From assembly GCF_032854445.1 (NCBI RefSeq), contig NC_088305.1:19391717-19455716 (forward strand): a DNA stretch of 64,000 nucleotides, given 5' to 3'. The DNA is from Liolophura sinensis (Eukaryota > Mollusca > Polyplacophora > Chitonida > Chitonidae). This document shows positions 30,833 to 43,489 of this stretch, piece after piece; positions within the stretch are counted from its first letter, which is position 1, and each line of letters begins with the position of its first letter. A program made the translations under genes and the position numbers. The notes beneath the pieces were generated by a model that had not been told where the DNA came from, did no database searches, and saw only the letters and a program-made list of their open reading frames with translations.

Positions 30833-33299
30833 TTTTTCACCGTATAAAAAAAAATTGAGCAAACTGGAGGAAAATGTCAATACGTGTAAGACTGAAAGGA
30901 AACCCCCCACAGCACTGTTACTCCAGTATCTTTTAATTTCTCTGAATTGACGAGGAATACAGACAACACCTCTGCTTTAAGATGAAGACAAAATGTTGTA
31001 TTTACATACACTTAGAGCCTACATGCACAAAACAGATGAAATAACAAGCATAGTGTAAATTATGGTCAGAATGTTTAGAACAGGGTGGGCTATATATAAA
31101 TGGTAAAAATTTGACATTTAGCACAGATCATACTGAAAAAAAAAAAAACGCCTTCCCATTTTTTAAATTCAAAATACTGACAGCCACAAAGCCCAGTGAG
31201 AAACAGTTTTTGCACTTAGCAATTACAATATATTCCTAAAGTATAAGGCTCTATTTTGTTACGTTTTTTTTTTTTTATTCCATATGGATAAATTGTCGAG
31301 TTGTACGTCCCACAAATTTCAACACAAACAAATGGCAAGAAGCTGGATATGAAACCAGATAGCAGCCTATTTATCACAAAGGATGAGACTTACAATTTTT
31401 CACATCCACAGCTTTTGCAAGTGTGGCTGTATTCGCAAAAACCCTACCCTACATGATGATAGCCAGCTTATTATCTTCCATATGGACTTTGTAAACTAAT
31501 CTTAAAATCCATCTTCTGAAGCCAACTCAATAAGATTGAGATTTACAGCATCGGATTTATATCCCTTGGTTGGCGAAGACGTTTAAGATCGTGCCTGGCA
31601 CAGACTTACAATATCTAGAGAATACTTGAATAGGGTGAGTCCAGTCTCGCAATGCCTACATACACAATACCCTAAGTCCCCAACCTCTTACCATACTTGT
31701 ATCTAAAAGAACAATTCTGAATTTGACATATTTCATAACTATTTTGCATATTACAGAAGCCTATAAATCAAGTAGTACATGGATATCCGACATCCAATAT
31801 CCTGAATCAGTTTTTGTTAAATTCTATATTAAATATCATCATATATGTTTACACATACCTCTTTCTTCGAATTTTTGGGACATCCTGGTCTGCTCTTTTT
31901 AGCCAATGTACATGCATTTGTACCAGGAATGTTCAGTTTCAATTTTCTCACATGGCTACATGATCTAATGAACCACATACTCGTATCTGTACTTGTACAT
32001 AAAGCTGGGAAAGAAATGTAATATTCTGCTTTCATCACTACTAATATCTGTCCCAAAAATGAGAAGAATCGGGCTGCATATAGCAGAAATCATGCAAACC
32101 ACAAAGTTTTCTCAAATCAGCTTTCATGATAAATGTCCGACAAGCACCCCATCCCAGTAATGTCTCATTAAATCTTTATCACGTGATTCGAGTGCTGAAA
32201 TCCACTGTTGACAAAACATCATCATCAGTTACTCCCCCTTTTTTTTTCCCATCAGGCCAGGTTACGCCCACAACCAAAGAAGTTTTTATGGATGGCGTAG
32301 TTGTAGAATGTGGTGCAGTGTACAAAAAAAAAAAAGACCACAATACACACAAATATTACTGAAGCATCCAACAGCACTGCTTTCCAATCTAACCATTATT
32401 ATTTTATCCAAAAAAAAAACACTTTCAATTGGCAACAATAAAACTTTCTGTCACAACCCGTAAATTTAATCCACATAATTTAAACACCTGATATGATAAT
32501 TACTAGTACAATGTCTGTAGAGGTCTTTTAGAAGTTAAAATGGCACTGTGGTAAATGCTGTCATCCAAAAAAGTGCATTTTAAGAAGCCTCAGGAGCAAT
32601 ACGGCCAGTACAGTCATGGCCGTACCATACAAAAAACAAAAAAGGAAAATAATAAAGCAGAAAATAGATCTAAAATCAAAGCAATTTAATGGCAACCAAC
32701 AAAATGATGGCTCATACACACACATGTACACTGTACAGCACACAAAATTACAATGGGACGGTCAACCGATGGCTGTACCACCTTCAAATGGCTTCTGACA
32801 TGCCTGTATCTTTCCTTAAAAACAAAGCCTGAATTACTTTTCTAGTGTCAATACAAGTCGTGGCTGACAATTTACATGCACAAAAGACCACTGTCATCTC
32901 AACAGGCTGAAGACTACAGAAATATTACACATTGTTATGCCATTATTAATTTCTGAAGACACACTTGGGAATCGAATCTAACAGGACATCTCTTAAGACA
33001 CGTACTTGTATTGCTTTGTTTGGCTCATCAAACAAACTGGAAGATCAAACACTACCAGGATCTTCTAATTCAGGGTCTAACTGCTTGTATATGGCACACC
33101 TCTGTATCAATAATAACTTATCACAATAAAATTTATAATAAACTACAAAAAGGGCACACCTGTATTAGAGGAAATTTATGACACGTAGCACCTGTGAACG
33201 ATGAATAGATCTGTTCAAATTATGGGTTATGCCTTTTAGAATGTCTACCAGTTACATATCAAACCATTAACCAATTACATATGTACAGGTAAACGTGTA

Positions 33300-33720
33300 G
33301 TTATGCCATCTATTAAACTTTATCAGTTACATCTGTCAAATAGCTGGCATTATCAGTTACATCTGTGTAAACACATATTTGTTATGCCTTTCACACAACA
33401 TGTCTGTTTCAAACAGCAGTTTCTGTCAAAGTCAAAAATTTTAAATTGCAAAAAGAAGAATTGCAGCATCATATCTTGTGAGTCAATTTTTCATCATGTG
33501 TAGACTTGTAGTCTCTTTTAGTCCTGGCATTACGTTTAACTCTGCTTTGTGAATCTGCATGGCCCAACAAACAATATGATCAGTTACATCTGCTGATGCA
33601 CATGCCTGTTACATCTGCTTATGCATGTGTCAGTTACATCTGTTAATGCAAATGTCAGTTCCATCTATTAAAGTACATGTCAGTTACATCTGTCAAGCTC
33701 ATACAGTCAGTCAGATCTGT
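33300..33720 (+). repeat. Dispersed units of 'CAGTTACATCTGT'
   Basis: The motif CAGTTACATCTG recurs with variable spacing (about 24-27 bases in its regular part, 33575-33700), alternating with ATGCA-rich spacers. It is a degenerate minisatellite. Confidence 0.75.
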
Positions 33721-33879
33721 GCCTGGTGCCACTTATGTACAATTCCAACCTGCTGGCTAAGCTTTGGCTATAGGAAAGCTGGGAAGAGCTTACGTGGGAG
33801 AATATAGAAACCATTTGTGTATATACTGCATGGGCCAAAAGTTATAAATCTAGAAACATTTACATCCATGACATGATAC

Positions 33880-34070
33880 AGAGACAGTTACTACCTTTAT
33901 ACAAAGACAGTTACCACCTTTATACAAAGACAGTTACCTTCTTTATATAGTTACCATCTTTATACAAAGACAGTTACCTTCTTTATACAAAGACAGTTAC
34001 CTTCTTTATACTTTACCATCTTTATACAAAGACAGTTGCCATCTTTATACAAGGACAGTTTAACGACACT
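33880..34070 (+). repeat. Degenerate 21-25-bp tandem repeat
   Basis: The unit TATACAAAGACAGTTACC with a CTTTA or TTCTTTA spacer is repeated about eight times, with occasional loss of part of a unit. Confidence 0.85.
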
Positions 34071-35360
34071 GTAACAGGCTGACAGAAACTTATACCAAAA
34101 ACATTAACAGTTTAACAGCTGCACTTGGTCATAAAAGGTCTCAAATATCTTTCATGAAGCTTTTCACTGTGCCATAAATGTGTGCTATTCCACTAAAACC
34201 ACACTGGTGTAGCACTCAACCACATTGGTGTAGCACACAACTGTGTAGCATATATGTGTGCAGCACGTGAATATGTAGCTCAGAATGGTGTGGGATACAA
34301 CCACATAGCATATACAAGTGTATCATAAAATTGGCTAGCATTTAACTACAAAGCAAATAATACAACCACATACATGTGGAATACAACTGTTCCTATTACA
34401 ACCGTGTTACAATATTACAACTGTGCAGCACACAAATGTGTAGCATATAACTGTGTAACACACCATACAGTAAAATGAGGAAATTATTACAAGAGATCAA
34501 GGCATGGGCGAATGCTGTGTGTCAGAGTATACTTGGTATAAAAGTTAATGTTAACTGAGGATAGCAGCGCTGAATAGCAGGGTATGTTTCGAGTAACACA
34601 GCTTAAACCGTATTGATGGATACTTTAAAGAATTCACATCCTACTATTCAATGGTTCGGTAAGAATCATACTTCAGAATTACCAATTACATATAACTGAC
34701 AATAGATCATTTACGTATGTATACATATGGTTTTGAAATTGAACACGATTTACAGCACATTTTGCACGCTGCTTTTGGAATAAAATAAACAAAGAAAATA
34801 CAAGTAACAGAAAGATATCATACAAATGTCAGAAAAATGTGTCAATTCACATAGATATCTGTAAGATCGGAGATCCTTTGTACAAAACAGAAGGGCAATA
34901 TTCACCAAAGAAAACCCTCGTCTTTTTCAAAAGTTTTTAAAAGAAAAAAAATATTTTTTTTCTTTTAAACAGGAAACAGGAAATATGAAAATAATAGTTG
35001 TGTCGAAGATCTTATAATGGTCTTCACAGCATTGCATACATGATATGGTGGTTTATCAAGCACTTTAAACCTGTACATTTTTATCACTCCCATCAACCTC
35101 TTTCCCACGTCTCCACGCAGCAAACGGCAGCAGCCATGTTGTTTGACTCTTGGGAATGTGGTAATATCAAAAATGATAATTCACTAAAATCACTGACAAA
35201 ATCTCTCCCCCCCCCTCCACCCCCCGTTTTCCAGAATAAGTAACACAGATTAGAAGGCCTGAATACATTAACTTTGCACAAAAAAACATTAAAATCAAGA
35301 TTTCCTCTGAATATTCATGTCCCCATGATCATTTATATAACAATGTTTCTGATTGGATTA

Positions 35361-36101
<741 letters not shown>

Positions 36102-36112
36102 TTACTTCCTTA

Positions 36113-36240
36113 TATGATTGTTGTTTAACGCCATGCTCAACAATATTTCACTTCCACAATGGTAATCAGTTTTACTGGTGAAGGGTAACCAAGGCCTGTG
36201 ATAAACCACTGACCTTCGGCAGCTTTTCAGCATGTAATGA
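36113..36240 (-). mobile_element. Variant V-type SINE fragment ('TTGTTTAACGCC' subtype)
   Basis: 'GATTGTTGTTTAACGCCATG', 'CAACAATATTTCACTTCCAC' and 'AAACCACTGACCTTCGGCAG'. The same subtype appears at 51665 and 52075. It differs from the main family by CTCAACAATATTTCAC and the AAACCACTGACC block. It lies in the 5' intron of the CYSTM1-like gene. Confidence 0.65.
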
Positions 36241-36339
36241 ACAGATATGATCACCATATTCATGAAAGCCAAGAGTTTTTCAACAACTTCAGTCTGCGCA
36301 CACAGACATTTATTGTCACCAAAAACCAAGGAACAGAGG

Positions 36340-36445
36340 CGGCGGTTGTTGGGATCTACAAATTCTCTAAGACTGGGATTGAACCCACGTCTCGTGTCCT
36401 CGTGACTAAAATGCAAGTACTTAATCATTTGACCGTGTCCGGCTT
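36340..36445 (-). mobile_element. tRNA-like SINE head
   Basis: On the minus strand 'GCCGGACACGGTCAAATGAT' and 'ACGTGGGTTCAATCCCAGTC' are A- and B-box-like, about 40 bases apart. No 3' acceptor stem pairs with the 5' end, so it is a SINE head and not a tRNA gene. Confidence 0.5.
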
Positions 36446-36674
36446 AATAGAATGTATGTTAATGTAGCTGTATTAAAAATGCATATCTGGGGCTAAATAA
36501 ACAGAGCAGATGCAAATTTTGTTAGATATTTGGCGAACGCCTTCAAAATATTGGGTGGTATTATGTGTCTCTAAGAGCTGGTATTAGTCTAAAAGATTGC
36601 CTCTGTGACTGTGATATCATGTTTAACATTGTTGTTGCAACACTTTTCCACACTTGTTCATTTGCATATGGTTT

Positions 36675-37095
36675 AGTCCGAGATTGCCCTGACGTTGGGT
36701 GTGGCAAAATTTTGTTTGGTCAAGGCTGACCCAAAGCCGTCGTCAGAGAGTGCTCGAATTAAAAACCTGATGCAGTTACCTATCCTTGTCAAGTATATGG
36801 AAGCTGTCAGAACAGCCGTTCGCTTTGAGACCGTTCACTTTGAGCATCACTAAAGAATCTTGGATGCACGATGCCAAGACGCTGTGCTTACGATAAATAA
36901 CCAAATGAAAAGGTTAGGAACGAAAGTGTTTGCAAACTTGAGGATGTACAGATATATCTAATAGTTAATTTTTGTCTCAAACACCAACGCTGGCAATTGC
37001 ATTATGTTTCTTAATGGAGGGCGTTCTTACAATGGTTTGGGGCCATCCATGGCAAAACAAAATTTTGTCAAACCTAACAGATCAATCTCTGGACT
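36675..37095. repeat. MITE-like element, family C, with long inverted ends
   Basis: The left end begins AGTCCGAGATTGCCCTGACG and continues into GTGGCAAAATTTTGTTTGG. The inverted right end reads AGTCCAGAGATTGATCTG and then TTTGACAAAATTTTGTTTTG. Internal sequence matches 11351-11731. It is about 420 bp with no coding capacity and lies in the 5' intron of the CYSTM1-like gene. Confidence 0.78.
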
Positions 37096-37099
37096 ATAT

Positions 37100-37989
37100 T
37101 TAGCTATGGTTCATAGTTACATCTGCAATGTCAATTTATACTGGCAGTCCTCTGCAGCGCTCAACTCAAGACAGCGCACACCCACCAGTTCACCTGCATG
37201 AGGCAGGGGCAAGCAGACGAGGTGAAAGATAACATGGGAAAGTATAAGATAAATGAACAACAACGGATGATACTCTGGAAACAACACATCTGAAGTAATG
37301 CGGCAGCATTCGAGAGTGCGCACATCCGGCATTTCACCCGCATGAGGCAGCATCAAGCAGGCAATGAGCAGAGGTGAAAAATAATGTGGAAAGGTATAGG
37401 GAAATGAACAGCATTGGACAAAAAAAACTATGGCTGATAATAACAAAATAGTCTGCTCCACAAGATATGTATACAGTGAACGTCAACATAACCTGATTTT
37501 GGACTTATGAGGTAATGAAGCAGAGTCTTATATTCATTCCAATCTTATTCAGACAACCTATTCACCACTCTGTGTGAGTGAGTAAGCAGGTGTTGGCACG
37601 AGTAAAGCAGCAAACGCCTGGATCTAGCGGTTATGACGTTTAAAGTATTTACATGAATGCGGTTAGTTTAGCCATATTTGGGGTTAGACTCACCATGTGA
37701 ATACACTAACACGTAACATCGTAAGTAAAAGTCGTAAAAGTCCCCAAATCTCATTAGAACACGTGGGGTGGGGTAACTCTCTATCATGAAAGCTACCTTA
37801 CCCTACAATTAGTTATAACATATGCTAACGTTAATCATCATTTCCTGGTGAAAAGTTTTCTGACGTACTGGTTTTCATATTACAAATTAAACTCAGGCCA
37901 ACACAAATAACCTTCAAATGTATCAGATGTTAATCAAAGTTGAACTTTTAAAAATCAACATCTACATGTATTTCCCACTACACAAAGGT
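37100..37989. other. Remainder of the 5' intron of the CYSTM1-like gene
   Basis: Two related short blocks, 'GCGCACACCCACCAGTTCAC' (37174) and 'GCGCACATCCGGCATTTCAC' (37317), each followed by CGCATGAGGCAG or TGCATGAGGCAG, indicate a local duplication of about 145 bases. No exon is recognised. Confidence 0.4.
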
Positions 37990-37995
37990 ACTTAC

Positions 37996-38345
37996 GATAT
38001 GTGTTTTAAATCAAAGCCTCGAAGTTATCCTATGCTGATGACTGTATGACTGGCGAACGAAAATAAAACCACTTGAAGCAGGAACTAAACCGGTAAAATG
38101 AACAGCCAGATCTGATGACGCGCAAAAACGTCAGAAAACACGTGCTGTGTGGTCTTCCCTCAAAGAAGATCGCTCCGTTTCCGTCTAATGTACAAAGAAA
38201 ACGTAAGCTGAAACTATGTCCAACCAAAAGTATCCTCAATATTTTGTTGTAAAACGCTGTCAGCTGAAAACTATGCTCCAAAAATGACACACTGCCTCCC
38301 ACAAAACGTCGTCAACAACGGCCACTCACGTGAGAGTCATGTGGC
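37996..38345 (-). promoter_or_regulatory. Probable 5' exon and promoter of the CYSTM1-like gene
   Basis: On the minus strand a donor ATATC|GTAAGT ends a candidate noncoding exon at 37996. Upstream, CpG density rises and a palindromic E-box TCACGTGA lies at 38326-38333, followed by GTCATGTG at 38336-38343; a second CACGTG core is near 38141. TCACGTGA is the core bound by MITF/TFE and USF-type bHLH-Zip factors. The transcription start is not determinable by eye. Confidence 0.5.
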
Positions 38346-38427
38346 GCCATCTATCGACATGGTACGTTCTTATCTCATTCTAAAATAGAAACGTACCTAC
38401 TGCCTCAGTTTAGATTACATCCCTAAC

Positions 38428-38886
38428 AGGACACAGACCCCCATTACAACTTCCGTTTTTCAGTAGGGATTGAACGATTGTAGTTCTGTGTATTTTAGGG
38501 TGTAAAGTCTTTTTTTGCTGCCAGCCTGCCGTTTTTGGTGTACAGGTGCATGCTTGGTATCAAAATGATGGAAATTGTCTAAGCTTTGGGCAGGTATGAG
38601 TTTTAATGGTGAAAGTTTGAAATTCTGGGCGAGAGGACACAAGGAGACAGGTGGTGATGAGGCTGCGAGTGACGTCCCCTTGGCGTTGCTAGGCACCCCT
38701 CCCAGCTGCCGGCATGGAAAGGTCCAGATTTTGACGGTCAACCTATGTCAAGATTTTTACAGCTTCTTTCTCACAGGCTGGGCCAGGTATGCACCAAAGC
38801 TTATTGGCCTCGGAATGTTTGGGACTGAGCTACAGCGCTAAACGTTAACATTGTCGCTTATGGAAAACTAATGGGGGTCTGAGGCC
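38428..38886 (+). repeat. 459-bp direct repeat, copy 1
   Basis: Identical by eye to 41344-41797 except for five extra bases (TTGAA) near 38470. Both ends carry the inverted motif CAGACCCCCATTA (38436 onward and its complement near the right end), so each copy could be a TIR element. The open frame inside (38575-38841) is preserved only because the copies are nearly identical. The left end lies about 85 bases from the CYSTM1-like promoter. Confidence 0.93.
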
Positions 38887-41343
38887 TGATCTGTCCACTT
38901 GTGCCAAAACATGTAATATGTCACTGTGTGCTCAGATTTCGCAGCAGCGTGATAATATTTGGTGGGTACATCTGCGATGTGGTTTGCATTGACATGGAAC
39001 TTGATTGAGCAGTTTTAAAGCTTTTTAATTCTATATTTTCCCCACAGATCCATTTTGTCTAAAAATCGGCTAAAACGCTCTGTGGTCAAGGGTATAGTGC
39101 AGGAGTATAAACAGACTGGAACAAACACAGACAACGTTTCATTGTTCCTGGTTTTTTAAATGTCTCTTTTGGGGCTGACATTTGATGAATAATGCAAAAT
39201 TTGAGTGCTGCGAGTGAAATTGGAGTATGTGGCTGATAGATAGGGTGGTGTGATTAAGGATGGTCGATAAGGCCTTGCATCACATATAAGGGCCCAGCCT
39301 CACACAGGTGGATAAAAACACATCAGCAGATTAATTTACTTGGCTAGAGTAGTAGAGAGGGCCAGTGTGCATTTAATTTACAAACCAAGTCAGGTTCCTC
39401 CCATGTGTGCCACCACACACTAGGTAAATGTGCTTCAAATCATCCTGCAGGTCACAAAACATTAAAAACAGGCATCTCTGCTGCAACACTGTCTGCTGTT
39501 TTGGGCATAGACTTGAAGTGGACAAGGTAAATTTTCCTCTTTAAACTTAAAAATAAACCACTGTAGGCATGTAGTTTTCATTGCATGTGTATATTCATTC
39601 CTCTGACAAGTTACATGTGCACTCACACAGTATGTGTGGCGTTGGAACAAAAATGATCAATTTCAAGTTTCTAGCATACATGTAAGTGTGATCTGTTGGA
39701 ATATTGCCCTTGTGAAAATGAGTCTCTGCCCCACCAGGTGTCTGTTTCTCCACCAGAACATAGTACGCTGTTCCTGCGACATCTCAAGGAGTTTTTGTTT
39801 TAGTATCTGGCCCAGTGTGGCATCCACCTCCCTGGGCAACTGGGATTTTTTTTATGTTTCCAATGTCCTCACACACAAGTTAGAAATTAGACAGCTACAT
39901 ATGGCTTTCACATCCTAGTTTAATACCTATTGAGCTTTCGTCTTGGTTTCCCTCTTTAGATCTTGTCTCCCAAACATGGCGTCAGTGAACTTTGCCTGGT
40001 TTATGCATATATTGAACTGGGATCTACCTAGGTGAGTGGGGTCTGCTAGCCGTTCAGCTTCCTCAAAGGCGTGACCATTCGGATGCAGTCTTCCACTCCC
40101 TTGGCCGACCTAGAATCCCCGTCATTGGTCCGGTACTACACCATGACACATACCCCTCCAGCACCCCCGACCCCCCCCCCCAAACGGGGAAACGTCACAG
40201 GTTTCTCATATATGTACGGACAGTTTGAATGTCCATTCCTCATGCCCACCCAGGAACACCCAGTGTGGAACCTGATTACGGATGTAATTTCTCACTGATT
40301 ATTTGAGGATTTCTGTGTTGTTACAGGTTAAAAAGTATAGCTTTTCCCCTCTTCTTGGGTCCCTTCAACATGTCTTGGGAGGGTTGCCTTGCTGACTGTC
40401 TGAATGACCAATGTGCATGTACTGTGTGGCTTTATTTTTGTAAGTGGCAAATTCATATTTCTCCCCTCTACTTATCTCTTGTAGATGCCAGTGTCACACT
40501 TTGGTGTTTGTTATGTAGAAAGTACTAATTTAGTCTGAGGCAACAACACAGGTGGTGGGATTCTTTTGCACTGTGAGTTGAGGTAAGCCAGCCAACCAAT
40601 GGCAGCAATGGGGGAGACGGGAAAGGGGGGTAGTGGGGGGAGGGGGGGGGGAGGGTAGTGGGTGATCTTTTAAAGGGTTTTATCATGTGAATCACTATGT
40701 AAAAGGGATACTAGTCTTTTCTTTAGCCCTATCCATGGAAACTGTGCCTATGAGCATTTCTATATCAATTTGGATGCATATGTTTACTTTGATGGTGATC
40801 AAAATGTACTTTTCTGGAATTTTGAAACTCCGCTTTGCTACCCACCTGTATCACTTTAAGTCAAATTTTGCACAAAGTTGCTAAAAGGTATGTCCTATAT
40901 TTTGTAAGTGAATTGTCAGATAAATTACCTGTCTTTTGATATATATTTTGACACTTTTGGCTTTTAAGTATTTTCTTTACACTGCTGTAAACAAGAAAAT
41001 CTACTTGAAAATCCATACTTTTCTAAATGTTTGTCAATGGAAAATGTAAAATACTTTGTCATTGGAATTTTTTCGTTTTTCTTGCAGATATACATACCAG
41101 CTTTCCAAAACATTTGACCTGGTTGAGATATTTTGAACGGTATGTGCACTACAGAGCTTTGAACTTCATGCTTGAGGACGGACAAACAGACACATTTCCA
41201 AGATAGGGGTACCCCAAGTTAAATTCCTCCTACTCAAAAGTTTTTGCATGTATCAAGCTGTAACTTTATGTGTGAGGTTTAGAGGTAGTAAGCATTATGT
41301 GGTGCAAAAATTATTGATTTTGAAAAAAGTTGGCTGGTGTGAT
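38887..41343. other. Unassigned segment between the two 459-bp repeats
   Basis: One exon-like interval is present at 39960-40031 (acceptor CTCTTTAG, donor GTGAGT). In one frame it reads NMASVNFAWFMHILNWDLPR, but I recognise no family and cannot link it to other exons. An open frame at 40071-40298 is proline-rich and unrecognised. The stretch is otherwise AT-rich. Confidence 0.3.
40609..40662 (+). other. G-rich tract with quadruplex potential
   Basis: There are at least four runs of three or more G, including GGGGGGG and GGGGGGGGG, within about 55 bases on the plus strand. Confidence 0.7.
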
Positions 41344-41797
41344 AGGACACAGACCCCCATTACAACTTCCGTTTTTCAGTAGGGACGATTGTAGTTCTGT
41401 GTATTTTAGGGTGTAAAGTCTTTTTTTGCTGCCAGCCTGCCGTTTTTGGTGTACAGGTGCATGCTTGGTATCAAAATGATGGAAATTGTCTAAGCTTTGG
41501 GCAGGTATGAGTTTTAATGGTGAAAGTTTGAAATTCTGGGCGAGAGGACACAAGGAGACAGGTGGTGATGAGGCTGCGAGTGACGTCCCCTTGGCGTTGC
41601 TAGGCACCCCTCCCAGCTGCCGGCATGGAAAGGTCCAGATTTTGACGGTCAACCTATGTCAAGATTTTTACAGCTTCTTTCTCACAGGCTGGGCCAGGTA
41701 TGCACCAAAGCTTATTGGCCTCGGAATGTTTGGGACTGAGCTACAGCGCTAAACGTTAACATTGTCGCTTATGGAAAACTAATGGGGGTCTGAGGCC
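41344..41797 (+). repeat. 454-bp direct repeat, copy 2
   Basis: Same sequence as 38428-38886 with a 5-bp deletion, same orientation. The left flank is TGAT and the right flank AACA, against left TAAC and right TGAT for copy 1; the outer flanks (AAC / AAC) and the inner flanks (TGAT / TGAT) match each other. Confidence 0.93.
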
Positions 41798-41865
41798 AAC
41801 ATACTTGGGCGCCATGTCTTTTACAGCAGCTATGTCGAAAGCGAGGCTCGTGCATTACGTCACCT

Positions 41866-41988
41866 GGGCCCAGTTTCACGAAGCTCTCTTGACGTTACGA
41901 GCTCACAACTACTATGACGACATAATGCCTACAGTACTGTGGTAGTTAAGTGAACGTAACGTTAGGATTGCTTCGTGAAACCGGGCCC
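41866..41988. repeat. Short MITE with GGGCCCRGTTTCACGAAGC ends
   Basis: The left end GGGCCCAGTTTCACGAAGC and the inverted right end GGGCCCGGTTTCACGAAGC differ by one base; total about 123 bp. It could fold into an almost perfect hairpin end. A distant relative with similar termini lies at 50379-50564. Confidence 0.85.
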
Positions 41989-42129
41989 AGATCTGATATG
42001 ACTACTCTCACCTCATGTAAACAACTGTACGTGACGGTGAACGTACCGAAGTGTTGAGTAGCGCGCTGTTTACAGGCGTGCGTGGCTATTATTATCATCT
42101 CTACCCGTGCTCAAGCTGCCCATAGCGAT

Positions 42130-42461
42130 TTAAATATATTTACACACTTACCACTTGATTTTGAGAGATTATCTCAGAGGGGATATAGCAATAGTTATCG
42201 TGGGTTCCTCACTGTTCCTCGACGCTGGATGACCGAAGGCATAAGTTGATATACACGATTTTTATCACACCCAGTCGAGTAGACTGCAGTGACATCTTTT
42301 TTCTCATATGCCGAACGAAGAGCAGTGACCTGCTTTGCCTTCAACTTCACAGAAACGCGACCGCTTGCCTTGGCATACCCGATTACTCTTGGAACTCTCT
42401 TTTCAAGCTGTCTTTCGTGGGCGCCGCCATTTTGAATAACTTTGTACTCATTTGCTAACAT
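42130..42461 (-). pseudogene. Decayed 5' exon of a RecQ-like DEAD-box helicase
   Basis: On the minus strand the frame from 42461 encodes KLKAKQVTALRSAYEKKDVT followed by AVYSTGCDKNRVYQLMP. This parallels the RecQ-family segment LK..Q..A......DVL...TGYGKSL.YQLLP, but the Walker A box is broken: TGCDKN replaces TG.GKS. After MPSVIQRRGTVRNP the frame hits a stop, while an adjacent frame continues TITIAISPL (compare IVVSPL, motif Ia). A donor-like CAAGTG|GTAAGT follows near 42150. A better family-like start, MAAPTKDSLKREFQE, is in another frame, implying a second frameshift. So I read it as a relic with at least two frame breaks. Helicase identity rests on motif recall. Confidence 0.6.
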
Positions 42462-42469
42462 TTGAATAA

Positions 42470-43488
42470 ATAGTTCATTTTTATTTTCGATGTTTTTGAT
42501 TGACTCTGAAATAGGTAAGTGCTTGATTTTTACTCAGTTGGTACAGATTAATTTAAGCTCAAGGAATCTGAAAATAATTATTAAATATCTAATACTCCTC
42601 TAGCAACAATTATCCCCAAATTTTGGCGGAAATCGCAGCGCTGATCTTTACACGAGCCTTGCCGCGGTACCGTAGGATCAGGTAGAAAAGCGCGTGATCT
42701 CGAATGGTTTTTAGCTGCCACGACATTTATACACGACTATACTTATCGGGAAACTTCGGCCTTTTCAATCCCATTCACAACATTCGAGATCACATTAGAG
42801 ATTTAATCTCAGCAGAGGCAGTAAGTACATTTCTATTTTAGAATGCCATTGACAAATCTATTTATGGATTTCTCGTCATGCCGAGCAAATGTCACATACA
42901 AATCTCATCACGTGACATTGTGACGCACACAATGAGTATGAATTAGGAAGACACATTAATCGTGCGTCGTGTACAGGATTTTTTTCCAGCTTGATTTTAT
43001 TTGAATCAAGTGGAATTCTGTAACGGAGAGCAGGGAAATCTTAAAGTGTGATAATAGAAATAAATGCTTACAGACATAACAATAAAAATCCAGAGTAGAT
43101 GTAAAGAGCATATATAGAAGATCGAATATTTGAAGGGAACAAGTTGAATTATTAACCGAAAATCATGCACTTTCAAAAACTAAACGCACGAGAGTAGCAG
43201 AAAGTGTGATTTATGTATAGTTCGGCAGATACACTTTTACTGTGACTTATTCACAATGTTCTTAACATCTTTCATTTACTTCCCCTCCCATCTAGCACAT
43301 ACGTGCAGTATAATATCATCGTCGTTGTACATATGTGAAAGAGTAAATGATATGAAAAAAAAAATTCCCGTTGAGGATATTGACTTAACTCTACCGGTAT
43401 TTGTAACAAAATGGAACATCTATACACGTTTGTGTACTATAGAGGTACAAAACACTGTGTACCATATGCGCCAGTACACGTGATATTT
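42470..43488. other. Intergenic, no gene recognised
   Basis: Mixed AT-rich sequence. Two segments, near 42650-42690 and 42745-42790, contain 'GCGTGATCTCGAATG' and 'CATTCGAGATCACATTAGAG', an inverted pair that may be the ends of a further small element. Nothing coding is recognised. Confidence 0.4.
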
Positions 43489-43489
43489 C

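Larger units (their letters stand above)
30840..35360. other. AT-rich stretch downstream of the CYSTM1-like gene
   Basis: No coding exon was found. Much of it could be 3'UTR of the minus-strand CYSTM1-like gene, because its stop lies at 35361 and no other gene intervenes; a minus-strand AATAAA is present at about 31274-31279, but this is speculative. Short-period degenerate repeats occur at 33300-33720, 33880-34070 and about 34190-34470. A C tract lies at about 35206-35225. Confidence 0.4.

Noticed and set aside
38575-38841. 88-codon frame conserved in both 459-bp repeats (also 41486-41752)
   Set aside because: Conservation reflects the near identity of the two copies, including their non-coding parts; no family resemblance.
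38428-41797. LTR retrotransposon
   Set aside because: The repeats lack TG...CA ends, there is no primer-binding site or polypurine tract, and no gag/pol-like frame lies between them. Internal inverted CAGACCCCCATTA ends favour a DNA-element origin.
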